Source: Pseudomonadales bacterium (lineage in GTDB: Bacteria; Pseudomonadota; Gammaproteobacteria; Pseudomonadales; Ketobacteraceae). From it: DNA of 59,778 nt. The DNA lies in the NCBI GenBank assembly GCA_002701845.1, contig NZXG01000017.1:1-59778 (forward strand). Direction: 5' to 3'. Position 1 is the first letter of the stretch. Each line of letters starts with the position of its first letter. Below are positions 15,307 to 25,499 of this stretch, piece after piece. The translations under genes and the position numbers were made by a program. A model generated the notes under the pieces. The model saw nothing but the letters and a program-made list of their open reading frames with translations. It was not told the origin of the DNA and did no database searches.

Positions 15307-17048
15307 CCGGCCGGGGCGCCGCCGGCAGGGCGATGGTCGGGGTCATGCTGATAGATCACCTCACCCCGGGCCAGGGTCAGCGCCACCTGGGGCGCCGCCA
15401 TGTCGCTGGTAAGTTGCGCCCAGGGTGTGCTCAGCAGACACAGGTCCGCCACGGCTCCCGGCGCCAGGGCCTGTGGAATATGCGGCCGGCTCAGGGAACC
15501 GGTAAACAGGGCCAGGCTCTGGGGATGCGTCAGGGCTTCGCCCGGGCCCAATAGGGCGCCGCTCGCGGTACGCCGTTGCTGCGCACTGGCCATGGCGTGC
15601 CACGGGCTAGCCTGGCCGAAGGGGGCATCGGTTCCCGCCGCCAGCGGAATATCCCGTTCGATAAAGCTGCGGCAACGGTACAGGTGGGGGTGTTCCTGTA
15701 AGGGGATATCCGCCAGGTAAGCATCCCCCCGTTGGTGGATAAAGTGGGGTTGGGTCACCACCCATAAACCCAGCTCCGCGATTTGTTCCAGCAGCGATTC
15801 CGGGGTCAGTGAGGCGTGTTCAATCCGGTCCCCGGGCAGGGTGCCCGCTTCGGCAAATGCGCTCAGGGTAAACACCAGTTCCACTTCGGTGACGCAGTGC
15901 ACCGCCACCGCCCGGTTCTGTTCATGGCTGCGCTGCATCAGCGCCACCAGCCACTCCAACTCCGGTAGTTGCGTGTCATGCAGATGAACCTTGGTGGGGC
16001 CAGTGAACAGTTTGGGGTGGCAGGCCAGGGGCAGGCTGGGACTGCCGGCCATCAGGGCGGCGCGGTCCTGATTCAGGGCCTGATGCAGTAAGTAACCGGT
16101 GACCCCTCGCAGGGACAATGCCAGCAATTCACCGCCGCCGCGCTGAAAACTTTCCCGGGCCGCCAGAGCGGCATGGATACCGGTGAGGGGGTCGGCAATG
16201 GCGTCTCCCACCATGTGCCATTCTCCACTCTGCTCATGCAGCAGTGCGGACAGGCCCGCCGCCGCCGCGGCATCGTCCCCGAAACCCACCCGTTGGGTGT
16301 CTTCCCCCTGGTGCCCGTGGGCGGTGATGCTGATCCAGGTGAGGCCGGTGCTGGCCCGCACCAGCTGCTCGGCATCGATTCCCAGATCCCGCAGGGCCCG
16401 GGGCCGGGATGCCTCGATCACAATATCCGCCTGTTGCAGCAAGCGCTGTAAGGCCATCACCCCCCGGGGGCTTTTGAAATCCAGGCTGAGGCACTGTTTG
16501 CCTTGATTCAATAAGTTGTAAAAGTGGGTGTTGCCGGAGCGGGCACCGTCGGGGCGGTGGCGGGCTTCCACCTTGATAACCCGAAATCCGGCCAGGTACA
16601 GCAGATGGCTGCATAAAGGTCCGGCCCAGAGCGCCGAAAGATCCACCACCAGAGGCGCGCGCCCGGTACTGGCAGCGCTGCGCGTGGTGCCGGTGGTGAC
16701 CGGGGTGGTCAACCCGGCGGGGGGTGCCGGTATCTGATCGGCCCGGGCCACCGCCAGGCTGAGTACCCGGGCCTGGGCCAGCAGAGGTTCGGCACTGAGG
16801 GGGGCCAGCAACTGTGCCAGGCGTTCCCAGTTACCGGTTGCCAGCTCAGCCCCGGTCCCCCCGGCGCTGTAGAGCCAGGCCGGCATCTGCTTCCAGTCAC
16901 CAGGCTGGGGCAGATTCACCGCCAGCATGGCGTCGCGGCAGGGCAACAGCCGACAGGCTCCCCCGGGCGCCGTGGCACCGCAAGCGCCGTTGGCAGAGCT
17001 TGGTTGGGTGCCGCCCCTCAGGTACATAGATACGGACAACTGGCGCAT
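15303..17048 (-). pseudogene. In-frame fusion of a CaiB-type CoA-transferase N-part to an amidohydrolase C-part
   Basis: One 581-residue frame. Residues about 130-325 are a class III (CaiB/BaiF) CoA-transferase: VVDLSALWAGPL, IKVEARHRPDGAR, and ADPLTGIHAALAARE holding the catalytic Asp. From about residue 346 the sequence is the C-terminal half of a YtcJ-like amidohydrolase: GPTKVHLHD, VAVHCVT, DRIEHASL, AAGTDAPFG and GAVADLCLL. The CoA-transferase lacks its C-terminal part and the amidohydrolase lacks its N-terminal half, including the first metal-binding HxH. This is best explained by an in-frame deletion joining two neighbouring genes near 16010-16075. A true bifunctional protein is less likely. 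The start is uncertain. Confidence 0.65.
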
Positions 17049-17247
17049 CGAGCAGTCTATTATGCCTAAATTCCAGGGGGTTTAGCAAAATGTATTCAGC
17101 TATGCGGCGGCGGATGTATCAGGACAAATATTTCCTCTGCTAGCGCCCAGGGTATATACTCAGTGCCACTCCAAGTAACCGGGCGCCTGGCCCGGGTCCG
17201 GTATTTGTCACCGGGAATCAAAAGCGCAAGATGACAAGGATAACAAC

Positions 17248-18168
17248 ATGGCAGAGATGAGATTCGACGGCCGGGTGGCGGTCATCACCGGAGCAGGGCG
17301 CGGGCTGGGTGCCGCCTATGCCCGTTTACTGGCGGCCCGTGGCGCCAAAGTGGTGGTCAACGATCCCGGGGTCAGCATGAGCGGTGACGGCAACGATGTG
17401 GGGCCGGCCCAGCAGATCGTGACGGAAATTGAAGCCGCCGGCGGCCAGGCGGTGGCCAATACCGATTCCGTGGCCACCCCCGACGGAGCATCTGCCATGG
17501 TGGATACCGCCCTCAGCACCTTCGGCAGCGTGGATATTGTCATTCACAACGCCGGTATTGTGCGGCGCGCCCTGCTCAAGGATCTCTCTCTGGAAGATTT
17601 TGACAGCGTGCTGGATGTACATCTGCGGGGTGGTTTCTATGTGGTGCGGGCGGCGTTCCCCCATATGTGTCAGTCCGGCTACGGCCGTATCGTGCTCACC
17701 GGTTCCATCAACGGCCTGTATGGCAGCAGCAATGTGGTCAACTACAGCATGGCCAAAGCCGGCCTGATGGGCCTGTCCAACGTGGCAGCCCTGGAAGGCG
17801 AGGAATACGGTATCAAAAGCAATATGATTCTGCCCGGCGCGGTGACCCGCATGGCGGAGGGGCTGGACACCAGCCAGTATCCGCCCATGGATCCGGAGCT
17901 GGTGGCGCCCATGGTGGCCTGGCTGGCGCACGAGGATTGCTCCGTCACCGGGGAGATGTATATTTCCATCGCCGGTCGCATGGCGCGGGCCTACGCGGCC
18001 GAAACCCAGGGCGTCTTCCGGCCTTCCTGGAGTATCGAGGACGTAGCGGCGAATATCGAGGCCATCCGCAACACTGAAGACCCGCTGCTGTTTCCGCCGG
18101 TGCCATCCGGACATGCGGATCACCTGCGCCACAGCTTTGCCGTGGCGGCAAAGGGTCAAAACCGCTAA
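17248..18168 (+). CDS. SDR family oxidoreductase (17beta-HSD4/multifunctional type)
   Basis: A 306-residue NAD(P)-dependent dehydrogenase. The TGAGRGLGAAYARLLAARGAKVVVND start, NAGI, SGYGRIVLTGS and Y-S-M-A-K active site are typical of the (3R)-hydroxyacyl-CoA dehydrogenase/17beta-HSD4 branch. The extra C-terminal tail (about 240-306) also fits. Likely oxidises a hydroxyacyl-CoA or steroid alcohol. The promoter region holds TATACT near 17154; RBS AAGGAT. The GntR gene starts 3 bp after its stop, suggesting one unit. Confidence 0.75.
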   Translation: MAEMRFDGRVAVITGAGRGLGAAYARLLAARGAKVVVNDPGVSMSGDGNDVGPAQQIVTEIEAAGGQAVANTDSVATPDGASAMVDTALSTFGSVDIVIHNAGIVRRALLKDLSLEDFDSVLDVHLRGGFYVVRAAFPHMCQSGYGRIVLTGSINGLYGSSNVVNYSMAKAGLMGLSNVAALEGEEYGIKSNMILPGAVTRMAEGLDTSQYPPMDPELVAPMVAWLAHEDCSVTGEMYISIAGRMARAYAAETQGVFRPSWSIEDVAANIEAIRNTEDPLLFPPVPSGHADHLRHSFAVAAKGQNR

Positions 18169-18171
18169 CCC

Positions 18172-18945
18172 ATGCCTGGTAATCCCACCAAGCCGCAGCC
18201 GGCAACTGCAGCGGGCGGCGACAAACGCCCCTTATACCGCCAGGTGGCCATGGCACTGAAGCAGGAAATTGTGGATGGCGTGTATCCGGTGGGCTCCCTG
18301 ATTCCCACCGAAGACGAGTTGGGCAAACGGTTTGAGGTTAGCCGTTATACCGTGCGTGAGGCGCTCCGGGTGCTGCGGGAAGAGGGGTTGGTGTCGTCCC
18401 GGCGTGGCGCCGGTACCATCGTGGTGCCACCCCGCTCCGGGGAATCCGACGTGCATCAGGTGATGTCCATCAACGATCTGCTGGCGTTTGGTACCGATAC
18501 TCATTTTGCCATTGATTCCATTAAATTGATCGAGCTTAACAATAAGCTGGCCACCCGCACCGGTCTGCCGGCCGGCGAAAAATGGCTGCAGGTGCTGGGC
18601 TTTCGACGTACCCGCAGCAATAACGAGCCCGTGGGCCAGTCCGAGTACTACATCAATGAGGCATTCGCCGCCGTGGGCCGGATTCTGCAGCGCCACGAAG
18701 GGCCCATCTTTCCCCTGCTGGAGGATATGTTCGGGCAGACGGTGGTAGAGGTCCAGCAGCAGATCACCGCGACGCTGGTATCCCGCGCCATGGCCACGGC
18801 GCTTAATGTCAAAGAAGGCACGCCGGCGCTGGAAATACGCCGTACCTACACCGCCGCTGATGGCCGTATCCTGCAGGTGACCATCAACACCCATCCGGCC
18901 TCCCGCTATCGTCACTGCATGACGTTGCAGCGGTTGCGCACCTAG
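18172..18945 (+). CDS. GntR family regulator with UTRA domain (HutC subfamily)
   Basis: A 257-residue regulator. Residues about 20-85 form a winged helix (PLYRQVAMALKQEI, RYTVREALRVLREEGLV, GAGTIV). Residues about 105-250 are a UTRA ligand-binding domain (ending in ASRYRHCMTLQR). It follows the SDR gene by 3 bp and precedes an epimerase-type gene by 33 bp. It probably responds to a substrate or CoA-ester of this cluster. The effector is unknown. Confidence 0.85.
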   Translation: MPGNPTKPQPATAAGGDKRPLYRQVAMALKQEIVDGVYPVGSLIPTEDELGKRFEVSRYTVREALRVLREEGLVSSRRGAGTIVVPPRSGESDVHQVMSINDLLAFGTDTHFAIDSIKLIELNNKLATRTGLPAGEKWLQVLGFRRTRSNNEPVGQSEYYINEAFAAVGRILQRHEGPIFPLLEDMFGQTVVEVQQQITATLVSRAMATALNVKEGTPALEIRRTYTAADGRILQVTINTHPASRYRHCMTLQRLRT

Positions 18946-18978
18946 CATGCCTGACTGCGTGTTTAAAGGAGTCTGATT

Positions 18979-20004
18979 GTGTCCAGCACCGAAGCATCCC
19001 CCCAACCGACCACAGAGCAACCGGTCCTGGTGGCCGGAGGCAGTGCCTTTGTGGGCAGTCATACCGTACGGGCGCTGGTGGCTCAGGGGCGCCAGGTCCG
19101 GGTGCTGTTGCGACCCACCAGCAAAACCGCGGCCCTGGAGGGGCTGCCAGTGGACATCGTGCACGGCGATGTCACCGATCCCGATTCCCTGCAGCGGGCC
19201 ATGACCGGGTGCGCGAGTGTGTTTTACAGCGTGGTGGATCCCCGCTTCTGGCTCACCGACCCCACGCCGTTATACCGCAATAACGTCGACGGTCTGGTGC
19301 ATGCCATGGACGCAGTGCTGGCGGCCGGCGTGGAGCGCTTTATTTTTACCAGCACCATGGGCACCCTGGCGGTGAATCCCGCTGGACCGGTCACCGAGGA
19401 CATGCCTTTCAACTGGCGTGACCAGGCCACCGACTACATCCTGGCCCGGCTGCAGGCGGAGGAAACTTTTCTGCGTTACTGCCGTGACAAAGGCCTGCCC
19501 GGGGTGGCCCTGTGTGTGGCCAACACCTACGGGCCCGAGGATTATCAGCCCACCCCCCACGGTAAAATGCTGTGGGACGTGGCTCGGGGCAAAGTGCGCT
19601 TTGCCATTGATGCCGGTGCCCCCATGGTGGATATTCGTGACGTGGCCATCGCCGCCCTACAGGCGGAAAAGTATGGTCGCCCCGGTGAGCGCTACATCAT
19701 CGCCAATGAATTTATCAGTAACCGGGAATTTTATAATATGGCTGCCGCCGAGGGCGGTCAAAAGCCGGTGAAGGTGATTCCGCGGTCGGTGGCCTGGGGT
19801 ATTGCCTGGGTGGCGGATGGGGTCTTGAAACTATTGCGGAAGAAAGACTATCTGCTGAAACCTGAAGCCGTGTTTCTGTCCAACGTATTCCAACAGCTGG
19901 ACAACAGCAAGGCACGCCGGGAGTTACACTGGGAGCCACGGCCGGTGGCGGACACCGTGCGGGACGCGGTAGCCTGGTATCGGGCAAACCCACCGGCGGA
20001 GTGA
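18979..20004 (+). CDS. NAD-dependent epimerase/3beta-hydroxysteroid dehydrogenase-like protein
   Basis: A 341-residue extended SDR. Start GTG 18979 is chosen because AAAGGAG lies 8 bp upstream. The NAD motif is a variant GGSAFVGSHTVRAL. FTSTMGTLAVN is the Ser/Thr site, while the usual Y-x3-K region is poorly matched (ATDYILARLQAEE: Y-I-L-A-R, Lys replaced by Arg). Related proteins act on hydroxysteroids or sugar nucleotides. The context of acyl-CoA and steroid genes favours the former. The Lys-to-Arg change casts doubt on ordinary catalysis. Confidence 0.7.
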   Translation: MSSTEASPQPTTEQPVLVAGGSAFVGSHTVRALVAQGRQVRVLLRPTSKTAALEGLPVDIVHGDVTDPDSLQRAMTGCASVFYSVVDPRFWLTDPTPLYRNNVDGLVHAMDAVLAAGVERFIFTSTMGTLAVNPAGPVTEDMPFNWRDQATDYILARLQAEETFLRYCRDKGLPGVALCVANTYGPEDYQPTPHGKMLWDVARGKVRFAIDAGAPMVDIRDVAIAALQAEKYGRPGERYIIANEFISNREFYNMAAAEGGQKPVKVIPRSVAWGIAWVADGVLKLLRKKDYLLKPEAVFLSNVFQQLDNSKARRELHWEPRPVADTVRDAVAWYRANPPAE

Positions 20005-20110
20005 AACCGGGACTCAGCTCGTGGTGCGGGAGCTCAGCTCATGATGTAAGAAGGGCTCTAAGTTAAATCAGCCTGAAAACCGTTCCCGGATAACGAGCGA
20101 TAGGGCGGGG

Positions 20111-20145
20111 CATTGAGCCGGCGGCTTCGGCCCACCGGCTCAATG
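20111..20145. terminator. Hairpin between convergent genes
   Basis: An 11-bp perfect stem, CATTGAGCCGG (20111-20121) with CCGGCTCAATG (20135-20145), lies between the convergent epimerase (+) and nitronate monooxygenase (-) genes. No strong T-run follows on either strand, so it may act as a weak bidirectional terminator or a 3'-end stabiliser. Confidence 0.5.
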
Positions 20146-20154
20146 ACAGCTGAC

Positions 20155-21135
<981 letters not shown>

Positions 21136-21162
21136 TCAGGTCCTGAAATCTGCTGGCTGTGG

Positions 21163-21924
21163 TTAACGGGGTTGCATGCGAATGGCGCCGTCCAGACGGA
21201 TCACCTCGCCATTGAGCATGGGGTTGGCGATAATGCTTTGCACCATCAGCGCGTACTCGGAGGGCTGCCCCAAACGGCTGGGGAAGGGCACCTGCTTGCC
21301 CAGAGCATCCTGTACGTTTTGCGGCATGCCCGCCATCATCGGGGTGTAAAAGATGCCGGGGGCAATGGCCATCACCCGGATGCCGTATTGCGCCAGGTCC
21401 CGGGCCACCGGCAGGGTCAGACCCACCACGCCGCCTTTGGACGCGGAATAGGCCGCCTGGCCCATCTGGCCTTCGAACGCCGCCACACTGGCGGTGTTGA
21501 TGATCACGCCGCGTTCCTCACCCATGGGGTCGGCGGTGGACATGCGGGCCGCCACATGGGCAATCACGGTGTAGGTGCCGATCAGGTTGATTTCCACGGT
21601 TTTGCGGAACTGATCCAGGGGGTGAGGTTTGTTTTCCTTGCCCACGGTTTTGGCGCCGGTGGCAATGCCGGCGCAATTCACCAGGATTTGGGCAATGCCG
21701 TGCCTGGCTTCGGCATCGGCCACGGCCGCCTGCACATTGTCCTCGTCGGTCACATTCACTTTGATAAAGGCGCCGCCGATTTTCTCCGCCTGGGCCTGGC
21801 CGGCCTCCTCATTCATATCGAAGATCGTCACTTTGGCGCCGGCTGCCGCCAGCATTTCTGCGGTGGCTGCCCCCAGTCCTGAAGCGCCACCGGTGACGAT
21901 GGCCGCTAATCCGTTAATATCCAT
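21163..21924 (-). CDS. SDR, 3-hydroxyacyl-CoA dehydrogenase type 2 (HSD17B10-like)
   Basis: A 253-residue SDR with VTGGASGLGAATAEMLAAAGAKV, VNCAGI, INTASVAAFEGQMGQAAYSASKGG (Ser, Tyr and Lys triad) and PGIFYTPM. This is the pattern of 3-hydroxy-2-methylbutyryl-CoA/3-hydroxyacyl-CoA dehydrogenase HSD17B10. It would oxidise a 3-hydroxyacyl-CoA to the 3-keto form for the adjacent thiolase. It sits 62 bp after the thiolase gene and 30 bp before the flavoprotein gene, all on the minus strand. Confidence 0.85.
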   Translation of the reverse strand: MDINGLAAIVTGGASGLGAATAEMLAAAGAKVTIFDMNEEAGQAQAEKIGGAFIKVNVTDEDNVQAAVADAEARHGIAQILVNCAGIATGAKTVGKENKPHPLDQFRKTVEINLIGTYTVIAHVAARMSTADPMGEERGVIINTASVAAFEGQMGQAAYSASKGGVVGLTLPVARDLAQYGIRVMAIAPGIFYTPMMAGMPQNVQDALGKQVPFPSRLGQPSEYALMVQSIIANPMLNGEVIRLDGAIRMQPR

Positions 21925-21986
21925 TTGTATTAACCCCTATGGTGTTTTTCTATTTAATTCGGTTCGTTATTAAACCCGTTGCTAAT

Positions 21987-23171
21987 TTAAACCAGCTCCA
22001 CCGCCATGGCAGTGGCTTCGCCGCCGCCCAGGCAGATACCCGCCACGCCCCGCTTTTTCCCGGTGCGTTTCAGGGCTGCCAGCAGTGTGGCCAGTATGCG
22101 GGCGCCGGAGGCGCCGATGGGATGACCCAGGGCGCAGGCGCCGCCGTTGATATTAATCTTGTCGTGGGCAATACCCAGCTCTTTCATGGCGATCATGGCC
22201 ACCACGGCGAAGGCCTCATTTACCTCGAACAGGTCCACATCGTCCACCGACCAGCCCGCCTGCGCCATGACTTTTTTCATGGCCGGCACCGGCGCGCTGG
22301 GGAAATCCCCCGGCTCGTGGGCGTGACAGCCGGTGGCTAGCACTTTGGCGCATACCTGCATGCCCAGCCGCTCCGCCACACTGGCCCGGGTGAAGACCAG
22401 GGCCGCCGCGCCGTCGGAAATGGAAGAGGAGTTGGCCGGTGTAACGGTGCCGTCTTTGGCAAAGGCGGGTTTCAGGTTGGGAATCTTGTCGGGATTGGCT
22501 TTGCCCGGCTGCTCATCAATGGCCACCTGGTGCTCGCCGGCTTTGGTTTTGACGGTCACCGGCGTGATTTCATCCTCGAACCAGCCCTCAGTGATGGCCT
22601 GCTTGGCCCGCTTTAAGCCCTCAGTGGCGTAGGCGTCCTGATCAGCCCGGGTAAAGCCGAATTTGCTGGCGTTGTTCTCCGCGAACACGCCCATCAGGGT
22701 GCCGGCCTCATAGGCATCCTCCAACCCGTCCAGGAACATGGAATCCTTGACACTGTCGTGGCCAATGCGGCTGCCGCTGCGGTGCTTGGCCAGCAGGTAT
22801 GGGGCGTTGGACATGGACTCCATGCCGCCGGCAATAATCACTTCCGCGGTGCCGGCCATCAGGGCCTCCACCGCCATAATGGCCGCCTGCATGCCGGAGC
22901 CACACATTTTATTCACCGTGGTGGCCTGCACGGAACGGGGCAGACCGGCGCCCAGTGCCGCCTGGCGGGCCGGGGCCTGACCCTGGCCTGCCGGCAATAC
23001 ACAGCCCATGTAGATACGGTCCAGATGTTCCGGTGCCACCCCGGCACGCTCCACCGCGGCTTTCACCGCCGTGGCTCCCAGTTCGGTGGCTTTGACCGTG
23101 GCGAAGTCCCCCAGCAGCCCACCCATGGGAGTGCGGGCGTAGGACGCAATGACAACGGGATCAGATGACAT
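21987..23171 (-). CDS. Acetyl-CoA C-acyltransferase (thiolase)
   Basis: A 394-residue thiolase. The nucleophile Cys lies in NKMCGSGM (about residue 90), GGACALGHPIGASGAR holds the active-site His, and CLGGGEATA holds the second Cys. The length equals AtoB/PhaA-type enzymes. It cleaves 3-ketoacyl-CoA or condenses acetyl-CoA in the cytoplasm. RBS AAGGAG precedes ATG 23171. It is 48 bp downstream of the acyl-CoA dehydrogenase gene in the same operon. Confidence 0.92.
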   Translation of the reverse strand: MSSDPVVIASYARTPMGGLLGDFATVKATELGATAVKAAVERAGVAPEHLDRIYMGCVLPAGQGQAPARQAALGAGLPRSVQATTVNKMCGSGMQAAIMAVEALMAGTAEVIIAGGMESMSNAPYLLAKHRSGSRIGHDSVKDSMFLDGLEDAYEAGTLMGVFAENNASKFGFTRADQDAYATEGLKRAKQAITEGWFEDEITPVTVKTKAGEHQVAIDEQPGKANPDKIPNLKPAFAKDGTVTPANSSSISDGAAALVFTRASVAERLGMQVCAKVLATGCHAHEPGDFPSAPVPAMKKVMAQAGWSVDDVDLFEVNEAFAVVAMIAMKELGIAHDKININGGACALGHPIGASGARILATLLAALKRTGKKRGVAGICLGGGEATAMAVELV

Positions 23172-23218
23172 AAAAAAACTCCTTCAGGATTGCGAATGCC
23201 GGTTCGGGATACCGTGAA

Positions 23219-24349
23219 TCAGCCGAGCGAACGGGCGATAACCATGCGCTGAATGTCAGAGGTGCCCTCGTAAATCTGGCACACCCGCACATCGCGGTAG
23301 ATTTTGGCCAGGCCAAACTCTTCCAGGTAGCCGTAGCCCCCCAGGGTCTGGATGGCGCCGGAGCACACCGCCTCGGCGGTTTCCGAAGCCACCAGCTTGG
23401 CCATGGAAGCCTCGGTCAGACAGGGGGCCCCGGTATCCTTGACGCTGGCGGCGTGCAGTACCAGTTGCCGGGCGGCTTCCAGTCGCGACGCCAGATCCGC
23501 CAGCCGGAAGCCCACCGCCTGGTGCTGAATAATGGGTTTGCCCATGGAGCTGCGGTCTTTGGCGTAGGCCACGGCAATCTCCAGGGCCGCCTGGGCCATG
23601 CCGATGGATTGGGCGGCAATACCGATACGGCCTGCTTCCAGGTTGGACAGGGCAATACGATAGCCCTGGCCTTCCTGCCCCAGCCGCAGTTCCGGCTCCA
23701 GCACCAGATTCTCGAAGCGCAGGGCGCAGGTGTCCGAAGCGCCCTGACCCAGTTTGTGCTCCACCTTGTCCACGATATATCCGGGGCGATCCGTGGGCAC
23801 CAGAAATGCGCTGATGCCTTTCTTGCCGGCGTCGGGATCGGTGACCGCGAATACCACTGTGAGGCCGGCGATGCGACCGGAAGTAATAAACTGCTTGGCG
23901 CCGTTCAGGACATAATTATCGCCATCCTTGACCGCTTTGGTGCGAATGGCGGAGGCATCGGAGCCGGCGTCCGCTTCGGTCAGGGCGAAAGCCCCGATCA
24001 TCCGGCCACTGGTGAGCTCGGGTAAAAAACGCTGCTGTTGCTCGGGGCTGCCATCCTTGATCAGTCCGGCGATGATCAGGCTGTTTTGAATGGAGACGAT
24101 GGTGGACAGGGCGCCGTCGGCGGCGCCGATTTCCATCAGGGACAACGCGTAGGACACCGTGTCGGCGCCGGCACCACCGAATTCCTCCGGTGCCGTCATG
24201 CCCATGAGCCCCAGGCCGGCGAGCTCTTCAAACAAGGCCGGGGGATAACCCCCTGCCGCTTCAAATTCCTGGGTGCGCGGGCGCAGCTGCTCCTGGGCAA
24301 AGTCGCGGACCGCGTCGGCAATGGCCTGTTGGGTTTCGTTCAGGATCAT
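23219..24349 (-). CDS. Acyl-CoA dehydrogenase, short/branched-chain type
   Basis: A 376-residue flavoenzyme with FALTEADAGSDASAI (FAD/substrate contact), QFITSG, QTLGGYGYLEEF and CQIYEGTSDIQR, whose Glu is the usual catalytic base. It introduces the alpha,beta double bond. First gene of the operon 24349-20155 (dehydrogenase, thiolase, SDR, flavoprotein), a near-complete beta-oxidation set lacking only a hydratase. The upstream region has a palindromic operator and a divergent TetR gene. Confidence 0.92.
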   Translation of the reverse strand: MILNETQQAIADAVRDFAQEQLRPRTQEFEAAGGYPPALFEELAGLGLMGMTAPEEFGGAGADTVSYALSLMEIGAADGALSTIVSIQNSLIIAGLIKDGSPEQQQRFLPELTSGRMIGAFALTEADAGSDASAIRTKAVKDGDNYVLNGAKQFITSGRIAGLTVVFAVTDPDAGKKGISAFLVPTDRPGYIVDKVEHKLGQGASDTCALRFENLVLEPELRLGQEGQGYRIALSNLEAGRIGIAAQSIGMAQAALEIAVAYAKDRSSMGKPIIQHQAVGFRLADLASRLEAARQLVLHAASVKDTGAPCLTEASMAKLVASETAEAVCSGAIQTLGGYGYLEEFGLAKIYRDVRVCQIYEGTSDIQRMVIARSLG

Positions 24350-24707
24350 AGCGAAAATTCAATCAGTTCATGGGAGCCGCGGAAGGCTCCGGTTGATGTT
24401 GGGGTTGTCGGGGCGGGTTTAACAAGGCGCGAGGAATTAGTACTGGCGCAGACCCACCGTTTATTGCTTTAATATCAATACAGAACAACAATGTTGACTA
24501 TTATGCCTGGAAATCAGGCGGTGGTCCATCGGTGGTTGGTGTTGGCGCCAGGCCCCGCAGTGGCATTGCGCGCCCGGGGGCAGCGGCCCGCCGGAGCCCC
24601 GCGAAACCCGCGGGTCAGCGCCACCTGCGGTGAAAACCGGGTCACACCATGTTACACCTCGGCGCCCGTAGCGCCACCACATTTTGTCTGGAAGTCGGAT
24701 TTCTGCT
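24350..24707. promoter_or_regulatory. Divergent control region between acyl-CoA dehydrogenase and TetR genes
   Basis: A 358-bp gap with no credible gene. It contains the palindrome at 24486-24496 and a TTGACTATTATGCC stretch just after it that could overlap a promoter. The right half (24540-24700) is GC-rich with no clear feature. Confidence 0.5.
24486..24496. promoter_or_regulatory. Shared operator candidate CAACA-A-TGTTG (copy 1)
   Basis: A perfect 5-1-5 inverted repeat in the gap between an acyl-CoA dehydrogenase gene and a TetR gene. The same site with GAA before it occurs at 33186, and the complementary-centre form occurs at 45340. Probably a TetR-family binding site. Confidence 0.55.
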
Positions 24708-25382
24708 ATGTCGAATACCAAGCCTCGTGAACGCCGCCGCCGGGATCCCGAAGGCACCCGTAACGCGATTCTGGACGCTGCCCAATCGATCCTCGCCGAA
24801 GATGGTGCTGAAGCCCTCAGCGTGTCCCGGGTGGCCAGTCTGGCGGGAGTGAACCGGGGCACCGCCTATCAGCATTTCCTGGCCAAGGAGGACCTGATCG
24901 AGGCCACCATGGAGCGGGTCAGTCATCAGTTGCTGGAGGCGGTATTCGAAGAGGAGGAGGATCATGTTGTTGACGAGTCGGTGCAGCCGGATTTGCACCA
25001 CCTGCCGGATGTGATCCAGCGTATGGGTGGCTTCGCCATGCGGATGGCGATGTACACCGTGGAAAACCCCGATATCAGCCGTATCTGGCTGTTCGACGTG
25101 CTGGCCAAGAAGAATCCCACCGAAGACGTGTTCTATAAACGCTTTCTGCAGGCCATCGAACGTCTGGCCAAAAGTGATATGGGGGCTCCGGATATTGATA
25201 TCGAGGCCCTGGCAGTGCTGATGCTTTCCGGGTTTTTCCTGTGGCCGGTATGGGTGGACTCCCATGCCAAGACCAAAAAAATGCGCAAGGAGATGGCACA
25301 GCGGTTCGGCAATGAGGTGCTGCGCCTGACCCTGCACGGGTTTATGGATATACCCGATCCCAAGGCATTGGGCTCTAAATAG
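24708..25382 (+). CDS. TetR family transcriptional regulator
   Basis: A 224-residue regulator from ATG 24708 (the frame opens at TTG 24684). Residues about 14-62 hold the HTH: RNAILDAAQSILAEDGAEALSVSRVASLAGVNRGTAYQHF. A helical ligand-binding region follows. It is divergent from the acyl-CoA dehydrogenase operon and upstream of a thioesterase gene. It likely represses this fatty-acyl/steroid module through the palindrome at 24486 and releases on binding an acyl-CoA, as many TetR proteins in such operons do. Confidence 0.85.
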   Translation: MSNTKPRERRRRDPEGTRNAILDAAQSILAEDGAEALSVSRVASLAGVNRGTAYQHFLAKEDLIEATMERVSHQLLEAVFEEEEDHVVDESVQPDLHHLPDVIQRMGGFAMRMAMYTVENPDISRIWLFDVLAKKNPTEDVFYKRFLQAIERLAKSDMGAPDIDIEALAVLMLSGFFLWPVWVDSHAKTKKMRKEMAQRFGNEVLRLTLHGFMDIPDPKALGSK

Positions 25383-25499
25383 CACTCGTCAACCAACACC
25401 ATAACAGTAACGGCGCCGCCACCAGGCTGGCGCTGTGGCAGTGCGTGACAGTTCGAAAGTAACCGTTCGAAAGAGACAGCTGGAAAAAGGGGGAGTGAC

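Noticed and set aside
17050-17075. A fourth copy of the shared promoter motif (CTATTATGCCT, also after the palindrome at 24496)
   Set aside because: Only 11 bases match and the palindrome itself is absent, so chance or a common -10 region is as likely.
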